Shown here piece by piece: positions 45,732 to 54,591 of a stretch of 64,000 nt of DNA; position 1 is the first letter of the stretch, and each line of letters begins with the position of its first letter. Made by a program: the position numbers and the translations under genes. The stretch lies in contig CAYJGG010000003.1 of assembly GCA_964369915.1 (NCBI GenBank), forward strand, positions 1 to 64,000. The letters are read 5' to 3'. Below the pieces are notes generated by a model that saw only the letters and a program-made list of their open reading frames with translations, was not told the DNA's origin and did not search any database. This stretch comes from RGIG3102 sp964369915 (GTDB lineage: Bacteria > Bacillota > Clostridia > Oscillospirales > Ruminococcaceae).

Positions 45732-46616
45732 TTAAACTATTATCATTTCTTTTTCTATTCTAACATTCTTTTTTTCAAAAACAATTTCTTCAACCTTTTC
45801 AGCTAATGAAACTATATCATTGCAAGAAGCATTATCAACATTCACTATAAACCCAGCATGTTTTTCGCTTACCATTGCTCCTCCAACTCGCATACCTTTC
45901 AGTCCGCATTCATCTATTAATGCCGCTGCAAAATATCCTTGTGGTCTTTTAAAGCTACTGCCAGCACTAGGTAAATCTAGTGGCTGTTTATCAGCTCTTT
46001 TATTCATAATTTCTTTCATAAAATCAAGCATTTTATTACTATCAGCATAGTTTAATTTAAAATATGCTTTTGTGATAAATAATTTTCTTTCTTGAAAAAT
46101 TGAATGTCTATAAGAAAAGTTTGCATCTTTTTTATAAATAGTTATTTCTTCTCCATTTTCATCAATGCAATCAACTTTTACTAAATTATCAGAAATCTCG
46201 CCACCATAAGCCCCTGCATTCATATAAACAGAACCGCCTATATTCCCTGGAATTCCATAGCAAAATTCAAGTCCTGATAAGGAATTTTCTTGCAAAAGTT
46301 TTGCAAAGGAAGTTAAAATATATCCACTTTCAACTTCCACTATATCTTTATTTATTAAAACTTTGTTTAATAAATTAGATTTAATAATTACCCCTTTATA
46401 TCCTTCATCTTTAAATATTACATTAGAGCCTTTTCCAAGATAATAATAATTTATATTATTCTCATTAAAAAATTTAATCGCTTTTTTAATTTTATCAATG
46501 TTTTCTGGATATATAATAAAATCTGCATTCCCACCAACTTTAAATGTGGTGTGTTTTTTCATGCTTTCATTTTCTTGAAACTGAATTTCATTATTAATAA
46601 AAAATTCTTTTAACAT
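45732..46616 (-). CDS. murB: UDP-N-acetylenolpyruvoylglucosamine reductase
   Basis: Reduces UDP-GlcNAc-enolpyruvate to UDP-MurNAc with NADPH and FAD. About 294 residues: FAD-binding TFKVGGNADFIIYP and YYLGKGSNVIF, the GIPGNIGGSVYMNAGAYGGEI block, and the catalytic PSAGSSFKRP. I set the start at 46616 (MLKEFFINN), because TTGGAGA lies 6 bases upstream; the in-frame ATG at 46649 would overlap the PHP gene and lacks a ribosome-binding site. This is the type II MurB of Gram-positives. Confidence 0.95.
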   Translation of the reverse strand: MLKEFFINNEIQFQENESMKKHTTFKVGGNADFIIYPENIDKIKKAIKFFNENNINYYYLGKGSNVIFKDEGYKGVIIKSNLLNKVLINKDIVEVESGYILTSFAKLLQENSLSGLEFCYGIPGNIGGSVYMNAGAYGGEISDNLVKVDCIDENGEEITIYKKDANFSYRHSIFQERKLFITKAYFKLNYADSNKMLDFMKEIMNKRADKQPLDLPSAGSSFKRPQGYFAAALIDECGLKGMRVGGAMVSEKHAGFIVNVDNASCNDIVSLAEKVEEIVFEKKNVRIEKEMIIV

Positions 46617-46630
46617 ACTATCTCCAATTA

Positions 46631-47362
46631 TTATTTTAAGTATTCGCAAATATCTTTTTTTCTTGAAATTAAATGATTTTTTAAATTTTCATAGCTGTAA
46701 TTTATTATTAAATCAGTTGGAAAATCTATTTCTTTTAGCATTGGAAAAATTATATCAACTATCCCTAATGTGTACATAGAATGAGCATCAGAATTAATTG
46801 CTATTTTGCAGTTATATTTTTTGCAAGCAAGTGCAATATCTTTCATATTCTTAACGCCATTTTTTCTAACTAAATAGCTATTAGCATTCATTTCAACAAC
46901 TTTATTATTCTCAGCAAACGCTTTTACTACAGTATCAATATCAAATTCATGTATTGCCTGTTCGCAGTGGCCTATCATATCAACATGTGGATTTTTTGCA
47001 ATATTCAGCCATGTTTTAGTTGCCTCTTCTTTTGTTAATATAGGTAAGTGCTCTTTATGAATAGAGGCTATAAGCCAATCTAGTTTACTTAAATACATAT
47101 CTTTTATATCAATATCGCCATTAGTATTATATACATTTGCCTCAGCTCCAAAAAACACAATAACACCATCTATAATTTTAGGTATGTGCATCGGATTAAA
47201 AAAATGCCAATCGCTTTTTGAATCTGGCATCATCGGGCCGTGGTCGGTTATTGCTATTGCTTTTAGTCCTTTTTCTTTTGCTGATGTAACCATTTCGTGT
47301 AGTGTACTGTAAGCATGGTCTGAAAAAAGTGTGTGAGTGTGTAAATCAGCAATTATTCTCAT
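46631..47362 (-). CDS. PHP-domain phosphoesterase (YcdX-like)
   Basis: A 243-residue cytosolic protein whose N-terminal DLHTHTLFSDHAYSTL near 5-20, ITDHGPMMP near 38, and C-terminal AINSDAHSMYTLG near 191 carry the PHP metal-ligand histidines and aspartates. Members act on phosphate esters such as histidinol phosphate or unknown sugars; HisK-specific features were not sought. It sits between hprK (22 bases upstream) and murB in an order common in clostridia. Confidence 0.87.
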   Translation of the reverse strand: MRIIADLHTHTLFSDHAYSTLHEMVTSAKEKGLKAIAITDHGPMMPDSKSDWHFFNPMHIPKIIDGVIVFFGAEANVYNTNGDIDIKDMYLSKLDWLIASIHKEHLPILTKEEATKTWLNIAKNPHVDMIGHCEQAIHEFDIDTVVKAFAENNKVVEMNANSYLVRKNGVKNMKDIALACKKYNCKIAINSDAHSMYTLGIVDIIFPMLKEIDFPTDLIINYSYENLKNHLISRKKDICEYLK

Positions 47363-47383
47363 TATATCTATCTCATTTCTTAA

Positions 47384-48301
47384 TTATTCTTCTATTCCTA
47401 ATTTTTCAAACAATTCTTTTGTTGGATGATATCCCATTTTCTTTTGTCTGTTATTTAAAGCTGCTGTTTCAATTATAATAGATAAGTTTCTACCTGGTCT
47501 TACAGGTATAGTTGTTTTTACAATACTATTACCTAAAATATCCATGTATTCATCGTGTAACCCTATTGTTGAGTAACTTTTTTCTGGATTCCAGTTTTCT
47601 AATAGTATTATCATATTAATCTCTTGCGACTCTTTAACAGCACCTGAACCGTAAGCTCTTGCTATATTTATTATTCCAACGCCACGAAGCTCAATAAAAT
47701 GCTGAATATTTGATGGTGATTGCCCTAAAAGGACTCTATCTGATATTCTTCTAATTTCAACAGCATCATCAGCAATTAGTCGATGTCCACGCTTAACAAG
47801 CTCAATAGCAGCCTCGCTTTTACCAACGCCACTATCGCCCATTATTAATATACCCTCACCATAAACTTCAACTAAAACGCCATGTCTTGTAACTCTTTTT
47901 GCAAGTTCATTATTTAAAAAAGTTATAGCAGCGGCCATAAAGTTTGAAGTTGCTTCTGTTGTTCTTAATAGTGGTATGTTATGTTTTTTTGCCATTTCAA
48001 CTATTTGGCTAGAAATAAGCATATTCCTAGTTATAACAACAGCAGGCACATTTGCAGAAAACAATGTTTCTAATCTTTTTATTTTATCTGCAGTAGGCAA
48101 ATTATCTAAATAACTCATTTCCATTCTTCCTAGAATTTGAATTCTAGTTGGATCAAAATATTCAAAATGTCCTGTTAATAATAGCCCCGGACGATTAACC
48201 TCAAGACTTGTTATTTTAATTTCGTTTAAACTGCTTGGAACTGACAACACTTCTACATGAAGCTCATTTACAAATTTTTCTAATGTTACAAAATAACTCA
48301 T
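47384..48301 (-). CDS. hprK: HPr kinase/phosphorylase
   Basis: Phosphorylates HPr on Ser46 and reverses it, controlling carbon catabolite repression. The 305-residue protein has the N-terminal MurF-like domain, H140 in TRHGVLVEV, Walker A GDSGVGKS at 155-162, the RHRLIADDAVEIRR-like signature GHRLIADDAVEIRR near 172, and the C-terminal PVRPGRNLSIIIE. It starts a probable operon running to pfkA, which connects sugar-kinase signalling with glycolysis and cell-wall genes. Confidence 0.97.
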   Translation of the reverse strand: MSYFVTLEKFVNELHVEVLSVPSSLNEIKITSLEVNRPGLLLTGHFEYFDPTRIQILGRMEMSYLDNLPTADKIKRLETLFSANVPAVVITRNMLISSQIVEMAKKHNIPLLRTTEATSNFMAAAITFLNNELAKRVTRHGVLVEVYGEGILIMGDSGVGKSEAAIELVKRGHRLIADDAVEIRRISDRVLLGQSPSNIQHFIELRGVGIINIARAYGSGAVKESQEINMIILLENWNPEKSYSTIGLHDEYMDILGNSIVKTTIPVRPGRNLSIIIETAALNNRQKKMGYHPTKELFEKLGIEE

Positions 48302-48369
48302 ATACTAAAATCTCCTTTTATATTTTATCTTTATATATTAATAATAATTAAATATTCCTCTTACTATAT

Positions 48370-48398
48370 ATAATACTAAAATTTTAAGCTAAAAACAA
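48370..48398 (-). promoter_or_regulatory. Sigma-A promoter of the hprK-pfkA operon
   Basis: On the minus strand TTGTTT (48398-48393), a 17-base spacer, then TATTAT (48375-48370). Predicted start is near 48363, giving a leader of about 62 bases before GGAG. It diverges from the glycosyltransferase promoter about 26 bases away. Confidence 0.7.
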
Positions 48399-48423
48399 CA
48401 CATTTACACTAGTTTTTTTATTA

Positions 48424-48452
48424 TTGTTTAATTTTACATATTATGATATAAT
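48424..48452 (+). promoter_or_regulatory. Sigma-A promoter of the glycosyltransferase gene
   Basis: TTGTTT (48424-48429), a 17-base spacer, then TATAAT (48447-48452). Predicted start is near 48459, with AAAGGAG at about 48509 before the ATG at 48525. It is divergent from the hprK promoter in the same 223-base intergenic region, which contains nothing else that I can identify. Confidence 0.75.
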
Positions 48453-48524
48453 AAATTTTGCATTAAACATAACTAAATTACAATAATCTAATTTTTTAGA
48501 TTTTAATAAAGGAGATCTTATTTT

Positions 48525-49712
48525 ATGAAAATAGCAATTTTCACTGAAACTTATTTTCCGTTTATTAGCGGTGTAGTAACTCATATAAAAACTTTAAAAG
48601 ACGGACTTGAAGAAAATGGACATTCTGTTTTAATAATCACTGCTGATCCTTCTGCAAAAGTGCATTATCAAAAAGACGGAGTTTTATATTGCCCAGCTGC
48701 TAAAATGAAAAAACTATATGGATATGGTTTATCAACACCTGTTAGTATAAAAAGATTAAGTTATATAAAAGATTTTGATCCTGATATAATTCATATTCAC
48801 ACAGAGTTTAGCATTGGTATGTTTGGGATTTTTGTAGCAAAACAATTAAAAAAACCTTTAGTATACACTTTCCATACTATGTATGATGATTATATTCATT
48901 ATCTATTTCCAAAAAGATTAGATAGCGTTTCAAAAATGGCTTCTCATGCTTATTTTAGAAATATAGCTAATAGCGCAACCCAAATAACTGGCCCTTCTTA
49001 TAAGGTTGCAGAGTTTTTAAAAGGCTGTGGCGTTAAAAAGAATGTTCACGTTATCGGCAATGCTCCTGATTTAAATTTATTTTCCGAAAAAAATCTTGAT
49101 AAAGAAAAATTGAAAGAGATAAAAGATAAATATAATATCACAAATGATACTACAACTCTTTGCTTCGTTGGACGTTTAGGAAAAGAAAAATCAATTGATG
49201 AATTAATTAATTTATTTTACTCTCATGCAAAAAATAATAAAAACTATCGCTTAATTATTATAGGCGATGGCCCTCAAGGAAAAGAATTAAAAGAGCTTGT
49301 TAAAAAACTAGATATGAAAAATCAAATTTTCTTTACTGGAAAACTAAATCATAACGAAATTTCTCCTTATTACTATGCAAGCGATTTATACGCAACTGCT
49401 TCAACAACAGAAACAAATTCAATTTCAGCTCTTGAAGCTATGAACTGTGGATTATTAGTTTTACAAAAATTAGATATAGTTAATAAAAATCAAATTAGCG
49501 AAGGTGAAAACGGATATATATTTACAAATGAAGCAGATTTTGTTAGTATACTAGAAAATTATGATAAAAAAACAAAAAAAGAAAAAGAAAATATGCGAAA
49601 AATTGTAACTGAAATTGGAAAATCTTATGGCTCAGGTGAATTTTATAAAAAGATTTTTCATGTTTATGAAATTGCAGTTCATAAATACAATTCAAAAAGA
49701 AAAAATAAATAA
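48525..49712 (+). CDS. GT4-family glycosyltransferase
   Basis: A 395-residue GT-B glycosyltransferase of family 4. The N-terminal domain has FTETYFPFISGVVTHIKTL near 5-23; the C-terminal domain has FVGRLGKEKSIDELI near 224 and an E-x7-E motif (ETNSISALE) near 300, with the donor-phosphate side well conserved. Related clostridial proteins transfer glucose or mannose to diacylglycerol; the acceptor cannot be read here, though the glucosyldiacylglycerol type is the closest match I recognise. It is one of only three plus-strand genes and is a single-gene unit with its own promoter and terminator. Confidence 0.88.
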   Translation: MKIAIFTETYFPFISGVVTHIKTLKDGLEENGHSVLIITADPSAKVHYQKDGVLYCPAAKMKKLYGYGLSTPVSIKRLSYIKDFDPDIIHIHTEFSIGMFGIFVAKQLKKPLVYTFHTMYDDYIHYLFPKRLDSVSKMASHAYFRNIANSATQITGPSYKVAEFLKGCGVKKNVHVIGNAPDLNLFSEKNLDKEKLKEIKDKYNITNDTTTLCFVGRLGKEKSIDELINLFYSHAKNNKNYRLIIIGDGPQGKELKELVKKLDMKNQIFFTGKLNHNEISPYYYASDLYATASTTETNSISALEAMNCGLLVLQKLDIVNKNQISEGENGYIFTNEADFVSILENYDKKTKKEKENMRKIVTEIGKSYGSGEFYKKIFHVYEIAVHKYNSKRKNK

Positions 49713-49744
49713 AAAAAAAGAATAGCACTAGCTATTCTTTTTTT
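49713..49744 (+). terminator. Bidirectional terminator between glycosyltransferase and gerA genes
   Basis: A-rich arm ending GAATAGC (49713-49726) pairs perfectly with GCTATTC and a T-rich tail (49731-49744) around a 4-base loop. The A/T flanks make it work in both directions, ending the glycosyltransferase transcript on the plus strand and the germination operon on the minus strand. Confidence 0.85.
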
Positions 49745-49746
49745 GT

Positions 49747-50646
49747 TTAATTATCTGATATTTTCTTCACTTCAACTTTTATATCTTCTATTTCCTCGTT
49801 ATACTGAATCTCAACCCAATCTAATTTTAAAGCATTTCTTACAACTTGATCATTATATAAATCATAAACTTTAGCTTGTATATCATACAAAAGTTTAGTA
49901 TCAAAAGCATCTTTTGATACTATTGTATCTGATGCTCCATTTCTTGAATTTATATGAACATACACATTAATATATAAAATATTATCCTTCATATGAAAAT
50001 TTGCAAAACTATTATTAATATTAGCATTATATAAAGAATTTTCAAAATTATAATTAAAATCTTTATTAGCAGCAAGTAAGGTTAACGCTATATTTAATTC
50101 TTCATTTGAAAGATATGATAAATTCCCTTCATTATTAATGATAATAGCCGAACTTACATATAAATCCTCATTTAAAACAGGCAACACTAAATTTAATGTA
50201 TCTCTTCCTTTTGTAACAGAATATATTGGAGTTATCTGTGTGTTTTTAGATTTTATATCGGTAAAATTTTCTTGATTTATATAGTCTGATAAAACTAAAT
50301 TTGCATCTGAATTTATTGAAAATTCTTCTAGTGCATTAAAAATTAAATTCACTTTTTTTTCATTTATAATACTAGAATTTAAAAATATATAATCGCATAC
50401 AGATAAATTTAAATTGTATTTGTTTTTTGCAGAAATAAAAGCCTTGCTATAGCTTGAATCTGAAAAAGTATAGGTTTTATAGCTTTCTTCATTTTTTGAA
50501 AAATCATATGCTATTAATTCGATTTTATACTTTTCATCTTCAATAGAAAAATTAATAGCCTTAACCATCACCTCTTCTTCTTTTTTTGAGCAAGAAGTGA
50601 ATATACACATTAAAACTAAAATAACTATTATTTTTTTAATTTTCAT
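49747..50646 (-). CDS. gerAC: Spore germination lipoprotein, Ger(x)C family, short
   Basis: A lipoprotein with a 19-residue signal peptide: MKIKKIIVILVLMCIFTSC, lipobox IFTSC with the acylated Cys at 19. The mature part ends in a Ger(x)C-like domain (INVYVHINSRNGAS and the terminal WVEIQYNEEIEDIKVEV). At 299 residues it is about 70-90 shorter than typical GerAC, and the usual first-domain GxxID segment after the lipid Cys is not obvious, so domain I may be reduced. It overlaps the upstream permease gene by 11 bases. Identification rests on position plus C-terminal similarity. Confidence 0.72.
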   Translation of the reverse strand: MKIKKIIVILVLMCIFTSCSKKEEEVMVKAINFSIEDEKYKIELIAYDFSKNEESYKTYTFSDSSYSKAFISAKNKYNLNLSVCDYIFLNSSIINEKKVNLIFNALEEFSINSDANLVLSDYINQENFTDIKSKNTQITPIYSVTKGRDTLNLVLPVLNEDLYVSSAIIINNEGNLSYLSNEELNIALTLLAANKDFNYNFENSLYNANINNSFANFHMKDNILYINVYVHINSRNGASDTIVSKDAFDTKLLYDIQAKVYDLYNDQVVRNALKLDWVEIQYNEEIEDIKVEVKKISDN

Positions 50647-51580
50647 TTTTCCTTCTCTCCCAAACTACATTTAGATTTATAAAAAATATAATTACTAATG
50701 CTAAATAAAAATTAGAAATTATACTAGTGAAATAACTAATTAAGAAAGCTAATATAAATAAAATAAATAAATATCTCTTTTTTATATACTCATTATTATT
50801 TCTTATTTTATTTATAACAGCTATATTTAATAGAAAAACTGAAAACATACATATAATTAAAAACAAAGTGAATAAATAATCAAATCTTTGTATTGTTATT
50901 CCTTTAGAAATAGAGAAAAGCGAGTGTAAAGGTGATAAGCTATACAGTGAATTCCCCCTTATAGAGAATCCTCTAAAAACACTGATAAACATTAATAAAA
51001 TCCCATTAGTAATTATAAATTTATATATCTTAGATTTATTAGTTTTCTTCTCTTTTTCTAGTAAACATAAAGGAATAACCCAATCATACACTTTTATAAT
51101 ATTAATATTTAATAATACTATTTTCTCTTGAACATATATATTAACAGCTTGTATCTTATTAAAATTTATTAAAAAAACAATTAATAACATTAAAACAGTT
51201 ATAAATAAAATAATTGGAGAAATTCTTTCAAAACTTTCTTTATGAAATTTTAATAAATATAAAATTACACCTATACTTAAAATTGCAATTCCAAAAAAAG
51301 AATTCACCGAATGCATTTCATCAACATATGTTGAAAATCTATTTATATACCTTATTATGATGCAAAAAATATAAATGATAATTATAAAATTCATTATTTT
51401 AAAGTCTGTTTTTCTTTTTAAAATTATCATTGCTACAAATAAACTTAAAACACTACTTATTGCAATACTAATTATCCATTCAAAAGTGTAAACTTCATTA
51501 TTTAATAGCGTTGTAGCAAAATCAAAGATTGAAAAGGAAAAGCTAAGGTACAATAAAAAATTATAATTTGTTTTAATCAT
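50636..51580 (-). CDS. gerAB: Spore germination permease, Ger(x)B family, short
   Basis: A 314-residue membrane protein with about nine or ten hydrophobic helices and the family segment SISKGITIQRFDYLFTLFLI near 224-243. Typical members are about 360 residues; the N-terminal segment here is short and weakly similar to other permeases. In the receptor it binds the nutrient germinant. The ATG overlaps the gerAA stop by 8 bases (ATGATTAA), so A and B subunits are translationally coupled. The high divergence makes the ligand unpredictable. Confidence 0.72.
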   Translation of the reverse strand: MIKTNYNFLLYLSFSFSIFDFATTLLNNEVYTFEWIISIAISSVLSLFVAMIILKRKTDFKIMNFIIIIYIFCIIIRYINRFSTYVDEMHSVNSFFGIAILSIGVILYLLKFHKESFERISPIILFITVLMLLIVFLINFNKIQAVNIYVQEKIVLLNINIIKVYDWVIPLCLLEKEKKTNKSKIYKFIITNGILLMFISVFRGFSIRGNSLYSLSPLHSLFSISKGITIQRFDYLFTLFLIICMFSVFLLNIAVINKIRNNNEYIKKRYLFILFILAFLISYFTSIISNFYLALVIIFFINLNVVWERRKNEN

Positions 51581-53009
51581 TATTATTCTCCTTTTTTATT
51601 TCATAGCTTTTATTTTTATTTCTAAAACTTGATTTTAATATTCCATCTTGTAAAAAATATTTTGTATTTTCTAGCATTAATAAATAATTATATCCGCTCG
51701 TATTAACATTTATCATATTTATCAGTAGTATTATTATCCCAAATCCAAACCCAACAACACCAAAAACACCCGACAAAATTAGCACTATTATTCTTAGTAT
51801 TATAACTGATTCATAAAAACTTGGAACAACAAAAGATGAGATAACACTAACAGCGCAAACTATTAAAACCGATGATGAAATAAAGCCTGCAGAAACTGTT
51901 GCATCTCCTATAATTAATGCTGCAACAAAACTAACTGAATGTCCTATTGGAGTTGGAAGCCGAAGTCCTGCTTCTTTTATAATTTCTAAAGCTATTACAA
52001 TTAATATAGCTTCTAAAAAGAACGGCAACACTGAATTACTGCTCGAATAAATATAAAATATTAATTCTTTTGGTAAGGTTTGAGGTGCATATAAAGTGAA
52101 AGATATATATAGCCCCGGCAATAAAACCGAAACTAAAAAGGCTATATATCTTATTATTCTCATAAAGGAGGCAAAATATGGCCTTTGGATATAATCATCA
52201 TTCGTAACAAAGTTTTCGTGAAAAAAATAAGGATATATTAATGCATAAGGACTTCCGTCTACTAATATTCCTATTTTCCCTTCGCATAACTTTGCACAAA
52301 ATGTGTCTGGCCTTTCTGTTTCAAAACTTGCTGAAAATATAGAAGAATTTGTATCATCTATAAATGGCGCAAGATATCCTGCATCAAAAACCATCGGTAA
52401 ATCTATTTTACTTAATTTATTTTTTATATCTTTAACCAAATCAATATCTGCAAAATCTTTATTATAGCAAACGCAAACTTCTGTTTTTGTTTTATTTCCT
52501 ATTTGCACAGCCTCAATAGCAAAATGCTCCCCTCTTGCTCTTCTTCTTATTAATGCCATATTAACTCTTGAGGAATCTGTAAATCCTTCTTTTGAGCCTT
52601 TTAAATTCCCTTCTTGCGAAGGCTGGCTAACGCTTCTTAAAGGAACACCTTGAGCAGGTAACACTATTGCTTTATCACTGCCATCAATAAAAAGTAAGGC
52701 AAATCCAGCAGTTAGAAAAAATACTGCATCTTTAAAATTTTCTACTGGGTTTTCATTTGATGGAATAGTTGTTTTATCTATTATATAATCAACTACTTCT
52801 TTTGAAGTTTTTTCTCCTTTTAAGCCATTTAAAGGATTTAAAAATATTTGCCATAGTCTTTGCCTGTCTATCATAGCTTCACACATTATAATTGCTGCTT
52901 CTTTATTGAATATTTTAATTGATTTATAAAAATAGTCAGCAGATAAACAAAAATAATCATCAAAGTATGCTTTATTCTTTTTTAAATTTTCATATAAATT
53001 TTTATCCAT
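51573..53009 (-). CDS. gerAA: Spore germination protein GerAA
   Basis: The A subunit of a germinant receptor. The 478-residue protein has a soluble N-terminal region with SQPSQEGNLKGSKEGFTDSS near 130-149 and RRRARGEHFAIEAVQIGNKTKTEVCVCY near 155, then a membrane half with about five helices including FPLEAILIVIALEIIKEAGLRLPTPIG-like EAILIVIALEIIKEAGLRLPTP near 330-351, and a basic tail. All are GerA/SpoVAF family hallmarks. It is the first gene of gerAA-gerAB-gerAC. The upstream gap to the divergent DUF421 gene is 99 bases; no convincing sigma-G promoter is visible. Confidence 0.93.
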   Translation of the reverse strand: MDKNLYENLKKNKAYFDDYFCLSADYFYKSIKIFNKEAAIIMCEAMIDRQRLWQIFLNPLNGLKGEKTSKEVVDYIIDKTTIPSNENPVENFKDAVFFLTAGFALLFIDGSDKAIVLPAQGVPLRSVSQPSQEGNLKGSKEGFTDSSRVNMALIRRRARGEHFAIEAVQIGNKTKTEVCVCYNKDFADIDLVKDIKNKLSKIDLPMVFDAGYLAPFIDDTNSSIFSASFETERPDTFCAKLCEGKIGILVDGSPYALIYPYFFHENFVTNDDYIQRPYFASFMRIIRYIAFLVSVLLPGLYISFTLYAPQTLPKELIFYIYSSSNSVLPFFLEAILIVIALEIIKEAGLRLPTPIGHSVSFVAALIIGDATVSAGFISSSVLIVCAVSVISSFVVPSFYESVIILRIIVLILSGVFGVVGFGFGIIILLINMINVNTSGYNYLLMLENTKYFLQDGILKSSFRNKNKSYEIKKENNND

Positions 53010-53108
53010 AGTAACTCAATCTCCTTTTTATTTATTATTGACAAACTGTTTAAATTTAACGCTTTATGCCATAATTAATATATAAATTAAAATTAAAATG
53101 GAGTTTAT

Positions 53109-53759
53109 ATGTTTGGAGTTATAAGTAGAACAACTATTATGTTTATTCTAATGATGTTTGCAATGAGAATTATGGGCAAAAAAAATTTAGGCGAATTTCA
53201 GCCTAATGATTTAGTGTCCACTATATTAATATCTAATTTAACCTCCCTTGTTTTAGAAGCTCCAGAGCTTCCTATTTTTTATTCTATAATCCCTATATTA
53301 TTAATTATGTGTTATGAAGTTTTTTTATCTATGGCTTCTAAAAAAAGCGATAAAATATCAGTTTTAACACAAGGCTCAAGTAAAGTTTTAATTTTTGATG
53401 GAGTTATTAATCAAAGCGTTATGCAGGATTTACGACTAACTGTTAACGATATTTTAGAAGGAATGCGAAATAATGGAATTTTTTATTTAGAAGAAATATC
53501 TATTGCCATTATCGAAACAACTGGAGCTATTAACATCTATCCAAAGCCAAACTTTGAAAAAACTCTAACAAAAAGTGATATTCCACCTTTTGCAGTAATA
53601 AAAAATGGTAAGTTTTCAAGTTCATTTTTTCATTATACTAAAATAGAAAAATCTATAATAGAAAATATTTTGAATGATAACTCTTTAAATCTTAAAGATA
53701 TTCTATTAATGACTTTAGATGGTAATATGCATTACAACATTACAAAAAAGGAGATATAA
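53109..53759 (+). CDS. DUF421 (YetF-family) membrane protein
   Basis: A 216-residue protein with three N-terminal transmembrane helices (about 5-20, 32-50, 56-75) and a soluble C-terminal part with LTQGSSKVLIFDGVINQSVMQ near 87 and LEEISIAIIETTGAINIYPK near 127, the conserved YetF/DUF421 core. Several family members are forespore (sigma-G) genes, and one co-occurs with DUF4363 in clostridia. It diverges from the gerA operon, which suggests a spore role, but this is positional inference. Confidence 0.87.
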   Translation: MFGVISRTTIMFILMMFAMRIMGKKNLGEFQPNDLVSTILISNLTSLVLEAPELPIFYSIIPILLIMCYEVFLSMASKKSDKISVLTQGSSKVLIFDGVINQSVMQDLRLTVNDILEGMRNNGIFYLEEISIAIIETTGAINIYPKPNFEKTLTKSDIPPFAVIKNGKFSSSFFHYTKIEKSIIENILNDNSLNLKDILLMTLDGNMHYNITKKEI

Positions 53760-53760
53760 T

Positions 53761-54120
53761 TTGAAACATTTTAAAATTTGTATTTCAGTATTTTGTTTAG
53801 TAATATTTTTTACATTTTTTGTTGATTATAATGCCACTTTAACTATAGATAATTTAATAAATTATTCTAATATACTTATATTAAAAGAAGATATTTTAGA
53901 AAATCAATATGATTATCAAAATATAAATGATGTTTTTTATAAAAATAAAAATATGCTCTTTATTCTAATGAATAAAGAGCATATTAAAGAAATCGATATT
54001 TTAATTAATGAATTAAATTTAGCTTTTGAAAATGATAATAGTGAAAAAGCAAAAGAAACTTCTTTAAAGCTTTATACCTTTTTAAAATACTCAAAATCAA
54101 ATATTTATAGTATTATTTAG
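53761..54120 (+). CDS. DUF4363-type membrane protein, TTG start
   Basis: About 119 residues: one N-terminal transmembrane helix (HFKICISVFCLVIFFTFFV) and a helical exterior part (NELNLAFENDNSEKAKETSLKLYTFLKYS), matching the DUF4363 family that accompanies DUF421 proteins in clostridia. The start is TTG at 53761: AAGGAG precedes it by 7 bases, and the ATG at 53719 would lie inside the DUF421 gene. The stop overlaps the 3' end of convergent nrdR by 8 bases. No terminator is visible after it. Confidence 0.72.
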   Translation: MKHFKICISVFCLVIFFTFFVDYNATLTIDNLINYSNILILKEDILENQYDYQNINDVFYKNKNMLFILMNKEHIKEIDILINELNLAFENDNSEKAKETSLKLYTFLKYSKSNIYSII

Positions 54121-54577
54121 AATTCTTTTTTGAAAGCAATTCATTTAATTCTTCAAGGAAAGTGTTAACATCGCTAAACTGTCTATAAACAGATGCAAAT
54201 CTCACATAAGCTACTTCGTCTAAACGTTTAAGTTCGTCCATAACCAATTCCCCTAAATCCATTGAAGAAATTTCATTTTTTAAGCTATTCACTAATTTAT
54301 ATTCAATTTTATCAACTGATTCTTCTAAGTCTTTTCGAGAAACAGGACGTTTTTCGCAAGATTTCACCATACCATTTAATAATTTATCTCTATTAAACAC
54401 TTGGCGAGAATTATCTTTTTTAATTACAACAATTGGAGTTGTTTCGATAACTTCAAATGTTGTAAATCTTTTTTGACAGCTAATGCATTCTCTTCTTCTT
54501 CTAATTCTTTCGCCATCTTCTGTTGGCCTAGAATCCACAACCTTACTATCAATACTACCACAAAACGGACATTTCAT
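54113..54577 (-). CDS. nrdR: Transcriptional repressor NrdR
   Basis: Zinc-ribbon and ATP-cone repressor of ribonucleotide reductase genes. The 154-residue protein has the Cys4 zinc ribbon at C3, C6, C31 and C34 with RRRREC between, then the ATP-cone (VVIKKDNSRQVFNRDKLLNGMVKSCEKR). Full length. It is transcribed behind the small DUF6514-like gene, 15 bases downstream. The conserved NrdR box was not found in this window, so its targets are elsewhere. Confidence 0.96.
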   Translation of the reverse strand: MKCPFCGSIDSKVVDSRPTEDGERIRRRRECISCQKRFTTFEVIETTPIVVIKKDNSRQVFNRDKLLNGMVKSCEKRPVSRKDLEESVDKIEYKLVNSLKNEISSMDLGELVMDELKRLDEVAYVRFASVYRQFSDVNTFLEELNELLSKKNSK

Positions 54578-54591
54578 ATAATTCCCCTTAA

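Noticed and set aside
45820..46050. A plus-strand open frame inside murB
   Set aside because: Antisense to the conserved catalytic C-terminal half of murB, with no promoter or ribosome-binding site.
53010..53108. Sigma-G promoters for gerAA and the DUF421 gene
   Set aside because: CATAAAG on the minus strand and CATAATT on the plus strand are suggestive, but no TGAATA-type -35 at 17-18 bases could be paired with either.
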